This document shows, piece by piece, positions 48,675 through 53,859 of a DNA stretch of 53,859 nucleotides. The notes under the pieces are model-generated. The model was not told where the DNA came from. It ran no database searches and saw nothing but the letters and a program-made list of their open reading frames with translations. Positions within the stretch are counted from its first letter, which is position 1. Each line of letters begins with the position of its first letter. The position numbers were made by a program, and so were the translations under genes. Source of the stretch: Vulcanococcus sp. (GTDB lineage: Bacteria; Cyanobacteriota; Cyanobacteriia; PCC-6307; Cyanobiaceae); contig JAHUZV010000007.1 in NCBI GenBank assembly GCA_019264575.1, forward strand, positions 1-53,859, in the 5' to 3' direction.

Positions 48675-49715
48675 ATGCCACTCACCCCTGAGGGCTGGAC
48701 CCTGCTCAAAACCTGGGAGGGCTGCCGCCTGAGCGCCTATCCCGACCCCGCCAGTGGCGGTGCTCCCTGGACCATTGGTTATGGCCACACCGGGCCGGAT
48801 GTTGTCCCTGGCCGAACGATCACGCAGCAACAGGCCGACGCCTTGCTGCAAAAGGATGTGGCTGATGCCGCCAGCGCCGTAGAGCGCCTTCTGCCTTGTG
48901 TGGCGCTTCTGGCTCGCCAGCGTGATGCGTTGATCAGCTTCTGCTTCAACGTGGGAGTTGGCGCGTTGGAAAGCACAACCCTGCGCAAGCGATTGCTCGC
49001 GGGGGAATCAACTGCGCTCGTGATCAAAGAAGAGCTGCCGCGCTGGTGCAAAGGCCCCCATGGCCCGGTGGAAGGCCTCAAGAGACGCCGCGCTGCAGAA
49101 GTGGCCCACGCCACAACCGCGGAGCAGGCAATGACCACACCCATATCGCAGCAGGGGTTGATCCAACTGGCGGTGCCCTATCTGAGCCAGAACGACAGCG
49201 CCACGGGACAGGGGAGCCGGATGTGTTTCTCCTCCACCTGCGCGATGGCTGCAGCTTTCGTCAAGCCCGGCTGCCTCAGTGGATCCGGCCAGCTCGACGA
49301 TCAATACCTGGCGCTGGTGCAGCGCCATGGCGACACCACCGATGCCAACGCCCAGGTGGCCGCACTACGGAGCCTTGGATTGGAAGCCCGCTTCCGGAGC
49401 GATGGCCGCATCGATCACTTGATCGAGCAGGTCAGGCGGGGCATGCCCTGCCCAGTGGGCTGGCTGCACAGGGGGTCAGTGGCTTCCCCCACTGGCGGCG
49501 GCCACTGGAGCCTGGTGATCGGTTGGGATCCGGGCACCCGCCAACTGCTGATGCATGACCCCAACGGGGAAGCGGATCTGGTGAATGGCGGTTACGTGAG
49601 CCAAGCCACCAACAGCGGTAAAAACCTGCGTTATTCCGAGCGCAACTGGGGTGGGCGTTGGCAGGTAGAAGGGCCTGGCAGCGGCTGGTGGATTCAGATC
49701 ACCACCTTGGGCTGA
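48675..49715 (+). CDS. Endolysin: GH24 lysozyme fused to C39-like peptidase
   Basis: 346 aa. N-terminal GH24/T4-type lysozyme (~1-145): LLKTWEGCRLSAYPDPA (catalytic Glu 15 in WEG, Asp in YPDP), WTIGYGHTGPDV (Thr of the triad), CFNVGVGALESTTL. The C-terminal half (~160-346) is a C39-family papain-like fold: VPYLSQNDSATGQGSRMCF with active-site Cys, GGHWSLVIGWD with His, and LLMHDPNGEADL with the third residue. This suggests cleavage of both the glycan and peptide parts of peptidoglycan. No signal peptide, as in phage endolysins needing a holin; no holin gene is evident. Unusual combination. Confidence 0.85.
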   Translation: MPLTPEGWTLLKTWEGCRLSAYPDPASGGAPWTIGYGHTGPDVVPGRTITQQQADALLQKDVADAASAVERLLPCVALLARQRDALISFCFNVGVGALESTTLRKRLLAGESTALVIKEELPRWCKGPHGPVEGLKRRRAAEVAHATTAEQAMTTPISQQGLIQLAVPYLSQNDSATGQGSRMCFSSTCAMAAAFVKPGCLSGSGQLDDQYLALVQRHGDTTDANAQVAALRSLGLEARFRSDGRIDHLIEQVRRGMPCPVGWLHRGSVASPTGGGHWSLVIGWDPGTRQLLMHDPNGEADLVNGGYVSQATNSGKNLRYSERNWGGRWQVEGPGSGWWIQITTLG

Positions 49716-49776
49716 AGGCGTGATGGATCACACGGGACGAAAGGGGGAACTCTCTAAGCAGTTCTCCGACCCTCCC

Positions 49777-49944
49777 ATGAACCGCACCCCAACGCTGGCC
49801 ACCATCCCGCTCCATAGCGATCATCACGTGCGTGTGGGCCTGGAAGCTCAGTTACGCCAATGCTGGGCGATATACACACCGCTGCCAACAGAAGCGAACC
49901 GATATCAGCTGGTGCGGCTGGAGCGTCTGCTCATGGAGATCTGA
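49777..49944 (+). CDS. Small hypothetical protein (55 aa)
   Basis: MNRTPTLATIPLHSDHHVRV, then LRQCWAIYTPLP and RYQLVRLERLLMEI. Short and helical; no family recognised. An earlier in-frame start at 49723 would add a polar segment. Precedes a strong terminator (50007). Confidence 0.45.
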   Translation: MNRTPTLATIPLHSDHHVRVGLEAQLRQCWAIYTPLPTEANRYQLVRLERLLMEI

Positions 49945-50006
49945 GCCACGGATGATTAAGCGGCACCGTTAGACCGCCACGGCAGACGATGACACCTGCA
50001 ATCAAG

Positions 50007-50033
50007 AGGAGGTCTGAGGAGGCCTCCTTTTTT
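50007..50033 (+). terminator. Intrinsic terminator
   Basis: Stem AGGAGGTC (50007-50014) with GGCCTCCT (50021-50028; one G-U pair), loop 6 nt, followed by TTTTT to 50033. It ends the transcript of the preceding plus-strand genes and insulates cyAbrB. Confidence 0.85.
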
Positions 50034-50112
50034 AGTGGCTAGCGGCATTTCCATGTCAGCTAGCGGTCAACACGTGCAAGGGTTACGCTCGGCCGAGATC
50101 TCTCTTCTCTGC

Positions 50113-50478
50113 ATGCTCACTGGTTCTGAACTGCTCGCCAAGGTCAAAGAGCTGGGCGATGTTTCCAAATCCGATTTGGTACGCAGCTGCGGCTACGTGA
50201 GCACCAAGAAAGATGGTGGCGAGCGTCTGAACTTCACGGCCTTCTACGAGGCCCTGCTCGAGGCCAAGGGCCTCAGCCTCGGCAACGACGGAGTAGGCCG
50301 GGGCAAAGGCGGCCGCAAGCTCAGCTACACCGCCACTGTGCAAGGCAACGGCAATCTGCTGGTGGGTAAGGCCTACACCGCCATGCTCGATCTCAAGCCC
50401 GGCGATGAGTTTGAAATCAAGCTCGGGCGTAAGCAGGTGCGGCTGATCCCCGTTGGGGGAGTGGACGAGGAGGAGTGA
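50113..50478 (+). CDS. cyAbrB-family transcription regulator
   Basis: 121 aa from ATG 50113 (MLTGSELLAKVKELG); upstream ATGs add unrelated residues. N-terminal helical part KELGDVSKSDLVRSCGYVST then LNFTAFYEALLEAKG, followed by the C-terminal AbrB-like DNA-binding domain YTATVQGNGNLLVGKAY, LDLKPGDEFEIKLGRKQVRL. The arrangement (AbrB domain at the C-terminus) is the cyanobacteria-specific cyAbrB type, a global regulator of carbon and nitrogen genes in cyanobacteria. Flanked by terminators on both sides, so it is a single-gene unit. A cyAbrB gene inside a possible element is noteworthy, though these are core genes too. Confidence 0.93.
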   Translation: MLTGSELLAKVKELGDVSKSDLVRSCGYVSTKKDGGERLNFTAFYEALLEAKGLSLGNDGVGRGKGGRKLSYTATVQGNGNLLVGKAYTAMLDLKPGDEFEIKLGRKQVRLIPVGGVDEEE

Positions 50479-50514
50479 GCCAACGGCGGTCTGACTTCCA
50501 AGGCTTTCAGAGAT

Positions 50515-50543
50515 GCCCCGTCAGCAACCTGACGGGGCTTTTT
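50515..50543 (+). terminator. Intrinsic terminator of cyAbrB
   Basis: Perfect 10-bp stem GCCCCGTCAG (50515-50524) with CTGACGGGGC (50529-50538), 4-nt loop CAAC, followed by TTTTT. Ends the cyAbrB transcript. Confidence 0.95.
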
Positions 50544-50549
50544 GTTAGA

Positions 50550-51245
50550 TCAGAAACCCAGCGACTCTACTCGCGGCGGGGCTTCCGGAGCCCAGTTGGC
50601 GTAGACCTTCTTCCATGCAGCAACGGTGTCCTTGCCGATTTCCGAGAGAACAGCACTGCCAGTTCCTTCTGTAGAGAACCGGACATAGCCGTTCTTACCA
50701 GCTGGATAGTTCCTGAGAGCCTCCGCGACTTCCTTGGTAACCGTGAAGCGGCCATTGCAGCCTTTGATCACGAGGAAGCTGCTGCCGTCGGAAATCCAGA
50801 GGATGTCTGCCTCAAAAGGAATGAACGTCCCGATGGGACTGCTGAATCCACCACCGGTCTTGAAGAACCAATAGCCACCAATCGTGATTCCATGACGCCC
50901 CCATGACGAGAACACCTTGGAACCACCTGGAATGAAGTTCTGATCCAAGACAGCCACAGACTGCCCCGTGACCGGGTCGTTCATCGCCATCGCCTGCGAG
51001 AAGGGCAGATCGTTGGATGGGTAGCGGAAGTCTGAATTCAGCTGAACATCCTTAAGATCGCTGTAGCCACTAGGCAAGACAGTCTTGGACACCCGGGTCA
51101 CTGTGGCCTTCAGATTCTTCTCACAGAAGACATTCTGAACCGCGCTAGTGGATGAAATGCTTGGGCTACCAATCTGAGCAGAGACTGGAAGAACAGAGCC
51201 TCCAAGCACTGCGGCAGCACAGAGAGAACGCAGGAAAGCTTTCAT
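50550..51245 (-). CDS. Secreted hypothetical protein (231 aa)
   Basis: Signal peptide MKAFLRSLCAAAVLGGSVL ... SA. The mature part is beta-rich: VQNVFCEKNLKATVTRVSKT, SFLVIKGCNGRFTVTKEVAE, KNGYVRFSTEGTGSAVLSEI, KKVYANWAPEAPP; two Cys. Its C-terminal motif (GRFTVTKEVAEAL) parallels that of the neighbour at 51249, implying homologous domains. They form a tight pair 3 nt apart. Function unknown. Confidence 0.7.
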   Translation of the reverse strand: MKAFLRSLCAAAVLGGSVLPVSAQIGSPSISSTSAVQNVFCEKNLKATVTRVSKTVLPSGYSDLKDVQLNSDFRYPSNDLPFSQAMAMNDPVTGQSVAVLDQNFIPGGSKVFSSWGRHGITIGGYWFFKTGGGFSSPIGTFIPFEADILWISDGSSFLVIKGCNGRFTVTKEVAEALRNYPAGKNGYVRFSTEGTGSAVLSEIGKDTVAAWKKVYANWAPEAPPRVESLGF

Positions 51246-51248
51246 GGG

Positions 51249-51908
51249 TCAGAGAACTTTGTCGTAGTTGAGAAGTCGAAGCATTTCGGCATAAGCAGCC
51301 GCAGCCTTTGCCGAAACATTCACAGTGAAACGCCCTTCCGTTGTTCGGGCGTCGAAGGTGAGCGCAGAAGAGGGGGATGCAAGAATTGCTCTGCGCAAAC
51401 CACTTGGAACGTAGTAGCCACCACGTGCGATCACAGGTAGGTCATAGGACTGGCCAGCGATCTTGGCTGTGACCTTGGTCGGGTATTGATAGATCAGTGC
51501 ACAACCAGCGCAGCCCTCATAGCGAACCAGTCTGAGCGCCACGGGATAGAAGGTGACCTCGAAACCTCGACTGGGTGCTGCTCCAGCAAAGTCTTTGGTT
51601 CGAACAGCAGGAATCTCCCGTGAAGTATCGGGATCCTTGTAAAAACCAAAGACATCCAACATGCATTGGTCAAAGCATGTAGGTGCTTCCATCTTGGCGC
51701 GCTCGAGCTCTTCAGGCTTCCACTCACCGATGGCAAATTGGCATTCCTTGATCTGTTGCTCTTGAGCACAGAGCGCAGCAAGGCTTCGGGCCTCCTTCAG
51801 CTCAACAACCTTTTGGTCAAGGCTGACAGAACGGATAGTCTGCCCGATAACAGGAGCTATTCCGCTGGAGAGCAGAAAGAGCACCCCTCCAAGAAACCAT
51901 GGTTTCAT
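51249..51908 (-). CDS. Secreted hypothetical protein (219 aa)
   Basis: Signal peptide MKPWFLGGVLFLLSSGIAPV. The mature part includes LAALCAQEQQIKECQFAIGE, CFDQCMLDVFGFYKDP, YEGCAGCALIYQYPTKVTAK, ASPSSALTFDARTTEGRF, VNVSAKAAAAYAEMLRLL. Six or more Cys suggest several disulfides. C-terminal part resembles that of the 50550 protein. First of the pair; transcribed together. Confidence 0.7.
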   Translation of the reverse strand: MKPWFLGGVLFLLSSGIAPVIGQTIRSVSLDQKVVELKEARSLAALCAQEQQIKECQFAIGEWKPEELERAKMEAPTCFDQCMLDVFGFYKDPDTSREIPAVRTKDFAGAAPSRGFEVTFYPVALRLVRYEGCAGCALIYQYPTKVTAKIAGQSYDLPVIARGGYYVPSGLRRAILASPSSALTFDARTTEGRFTVNVSAKAAAAYAEMLRLLNYDKVL

Positions 51909-52011
51909 AGGCCATCACGGCTGGATTGAGCATAGAGGCATGCAACATGGACAGAACGAAAACTATGCGGTGAGCGAATAGATGTCGAAAGATGCTGCTT
52001 CAGGGGACTGC

Positions 52012-52335
52012 TTAACGGCTCTTCACGCAATAGCTACCGGAGCTGTACCAACCCAACGGGCAAGCGTTCCCCTGCTTCTGGATGGCTTCCCGGTTGTTGC
52101 TTGGGCTGCTGACGCAGTAGTTGCCGGAGCTGTAAAAGCCCAGCGGGCAGCTGTTGCCCGTTTTCTCCAAGGCTCCGCGGGTGTTGCCGCTCTTCGAGGG
52201 CACGCAATAGCTGCCAGAGCTGTAGTACCCCAGTGGACACCCTCCCAATCTCGGGAGGGGTTGAATCGGTTGTTGCGCCAACACGGCAAACGGCGAGAGG
52301 GAAACCAAGAGGGTGATGAGCTTCTCGAGGCGCAT
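52012..52335 (-). CDS. Secreted protein of three Cys-containing repeats
   Basis: 107 aa. Signal peptide MRLEKLITLLVSLSPFAVLA, then three ~30-residue repeats each with CPLG-(Y/F/W)-YSSG-(S/N)-YCV: GGCPLGYYSSGSYCVPS, NSCPLGFYSSGNYCVSS, NACPLGWYSSGSYCVKS. Each repeat probably forms one disulfide. The spacing is regular, so this looks like a modular small extracellular domain. No known family recognised. It starts 3 nt after the stop of the SIMPL gene. Confidence 0.75.
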   Translation of the reverse strand: MRLEKLITLLVSLSPFAVLAQQPIQPLPRLGGCPLGYYSSGSYCVPSKSGNTRGALEKTGNSCPLGFYSSGNYCVSSPSNNREAIQKQGNACPLGWYSSGSYCVKSR

Positions 52336-52338
52336 GTC

Positions 52339-53142
52339 TCAGTCCGTGCGGAAGGTGACCGCCATCACAGCGGTGATGTCCTTGTCGATGGTGCGAGTGT
52401 CATAAGAACCCGTGTCACTGGCTTCCGTTGAGTTGGGGGCTGTGATCTGAAAGGTACCTGTTTCTGCGTTTGTGATCGGTCCAATACCAACGCCTGCCTC
52501 CCAGGCGATGGCACGTGCACGTGCTCGCGCATCTTTGGTGGCTTTGGCGAGCATGTCGACCCGCTTTTCAGCGAGCTTGGTGTAGGTGTAAGCGGGCTCG
52601 TTGATCGTCAGGGGAACGCCTTGGCCGATCAGTTGCCCGATCTTGCCCGACACCTGGTAAATCTTGTCGACGTTCCAGCTACCGATCAAGATGGCTTGCT
52701 TCGTGGTCCAGGTTGTGGAACGCAGTTCACCTGTGCGGGGATCACGCACATCCTCCTTTTCTGACTTGACGGAATCAAGCTCCATTTCATCGGCATCGAT
52801 GCCTTGAGCCTTCAGGAAGGCAACCGTCTTTTCCACAGCCGGCTGAAGTCCCTGATAGGTGGCCTGCTGCGTTGCACCGGTCTGGGTCACCTGCACTGAC
52901 CAGTCCACATAGTCGGAGGTGATCCGCTCAGTGCTGGCGCCAGTCACCATAATCGTGTCGTTTACATTGCGAATACCCTTCACCAGAACGCCGCTGGCGC
53001 TGGTGAGGCCTAGGCCGAGCACGGCCATCGCAAAGACAAGTTGCGGCGTGCGCTTCAGAAGCAGCCACCCATGCAGAGCCCAGCCGTTGATCTGACTTCG
53101 AGTTGGCAGAAGGCGGTGATCGCTGAGTTCGGTTGGGTCCAA
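52339..53142 (-). CDS. SIMPL-domain protein
   Basis: 267 aa. A basic/hydrophobic N-terminal anchor (about 30-57: QLVFAMAVLGLGLTSASGVL), then the SIMPL (DUF541) domain: IMVTGASTERITSDYVDWSV, KTVAFLKAQGIDADEMELDS, TTKQAILIGSWNVDKIYQVS, AEKRVDMLAKATKDARARA, AIAWEAGVGIGPI. SIMPL proteins are periplasmic/membrane-anchored, found in oxidative-stress and immune-signalling contexts; the biochemical role is uncertain. Head of a small operon with the Cys-repeat protein. Confidence 0.85.
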   Translation of the reverse strand: MDPTELSDHRLLPTRSQINGWALHGWLLLKRTPQLVFAMAVLGLGLTSASGVLVKGIRNVNDTIMVTGASTERITSDYVDWSVQVTQTGATQQATYQGLQPAVEKTVAFLKAQGIDADEMELDSVKSEKEDVRDPRTGELRSTTWTTKQAILIGSWNVDKIYQVSGKIGQLIGQGVPLTINEPAYTYTKLAEKRVDMLAKATKDARARARAIAWEAGVGIGPITNAETGTFQITAPNSTEASDTGSYDTRTIDKDITAVMAVTFRTD

Positions 53143-53363
53143 GAAGCGCTGTGGCAGGTACCCACAAGCTATGGAGAGCTGACTGATTTGGAGTGGAAGC
53201 TCGCGCGAAGAACGGTCGGGCCAGCCTGGGAATGGAGATCGACAGAGCTCGGAGAACGCACACCCAGAGCATGCACCTCATGCATACATTCAGATTGCTT
53301 CAGTGTGTTATTGTGTAGCAATCGATTCCCGGTATAGACTGAGGGCAGGAAAAGAACAAGGCC

Positions 53364-53723
53364 TTGACTCAAGAGCAAATCATCGACTCACTCGTAAAGG
53401 CATTTCGTGATGAGCCACGAAATAAGATCATCATCAACGCCCTTGACCTCTGCAAATATGCATCCGAGGAACTTGACCGAGAGCTAACACCCGCTGAACT
53501 CGCTTCATCGATCGCCGCATTCGAGGATGGCAATGCCACAGAGCAAGACGAAAGCATTGTCGATGCAGCTACAAGCCTTTGCCATCAAGTCTCAAATCGC
53601 TGCTGGGGTGAATGCGAGGACGAGGACAACGACGAATGGTCGGAGGTAGATATCTCTACAGAATGGACTGACTTTGACTCAGAGGATCCCTCCGAACTCT
53701 CCGTGACCATGTATCAGGACTAA
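53364..53723 (+). CDS. Acidic hypothetical protein (119 aa)
   Basis: Starts with TTG at 53364 (TQEQIIDSLVKAFRDEP) and has a long acidic tail (GECEDEDNDEWSEVDISTEW). Helical N-terminus, three Cys. No family recognised. An imperfect ATTGCT/AGCAAT inverted repeat at about 53294-53322 lies in its upstream region. Confidence 0.5.
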   Translation: MTQEQIIDSLVKAFRDEPRNKIIINALDLCKYASEELDRELTPAELASSIAAFEDGNATEQDESIVDAATSLCHQVSNRCWGECEDEDNDEWSEVDISTEWTDFDSEDPSELSVTMYQD

Positions 53724-53859
53724 GGAATCTCTGGGTAATAGGGGTTTGAGGGCTGACTGAGCTCGACAGATTTGTTTCTTGCCTTGACGTGACTCTGGGG
53801 CGATCTCCCGATGGCTCTATCGGCTCGTTTTCACCCTCGCCTGACTGGCAGTTGAGCCT

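Noticed and set aside
1..53859. Insertion sequences, integrases or transposases
   Set aside because: No DDE transposase, tyrosine or serine recombinase motifs were recognised in any convincing frame.

Overview
The window reads as DNA of a picocyanobacterium (Synechococcus/Cyanobium type). The evidence is a cyAbrB regulator, several short secreted proteins of the style common in that group, GC-rich coding DNA, and scattered copies of the HIP1 octamer GCGATCGC (for example at 591, 32590, 39764 and 44909). These are signs seen in the sequence; no database search was possible. Gene density is high, and many neighbours overlap by ATGA or TGATG, which implies translational coupling.

Left part (about 1-16.7 kb): a replication and recombination module of plasmid or phage type. 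A minus-strand operon encodes a SLOG/DUF2493 protein, a Gp157-like protein and a Rad52-like annealing protein, and its promoter overlaps a LexA-like palindrome. A second minus-strand operon encodes a winged-helix replication protein, a DnaB-like helicase and a CHC2/TOPRIM primase. Just upstream of it lie an AT-rich palindromic stretch and five 22-23 bp iteron-like repeats, together a plausible replication origin. A DUF433/DUF5615 toxin-antitoxin pair sits on the other side of the repeats. On the plus strand are two sigma-70 family proteins (one very short), a LuxR-type regulator, a metallophosphoesterase and small unknown genes. A more AT-rich Ser/Thr kinase-TPR gene beside a truncated cupin gene looks acquired.

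Middle (about 16.8-35.9 kb): host-like cell-envelope genes. There is a divergent MlaE/MlaD-like lipid-transport pair followed by a NarL-like regulator. Next comes an export and glycosylation cluster: methyltransferase, a GT2-GT14 fusion, a separate GT14, a very large Pro/Thr-rich repeat protein, two ABC exporter proteins whose nucleotide-binding motifs are both degenerate, an HlyD-type adaptor, and a GT2 with a helical C-terminus. This cluster is the most unusual system in the window. A plausible but unproven job is glycosylation and export of a surface polymer or protein, perhaps the repeat protein itself. An AAA ATPase operon with two secreted proteins follows.

Right part (about 36-53.9 kb): a type V autotransporter, two tandem paralogous potassium-channel-like genes, an AraC regulator and many small secreted proteins (YcgJ-like, META-like, SIMPL, a Cys-repeat protein). 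At 47.5 kb the 3' half of a tRNA-Met is followed by its terminator. The half-tRNA abuts a small excisionase-like gene, as expected at one end of an integrated element extending to the right. That side carries a lysozyme-C39 peptidase fusion and cyAbrB. No integrase, transposase, rRNA, complete tRNA or CRISPR array was found.
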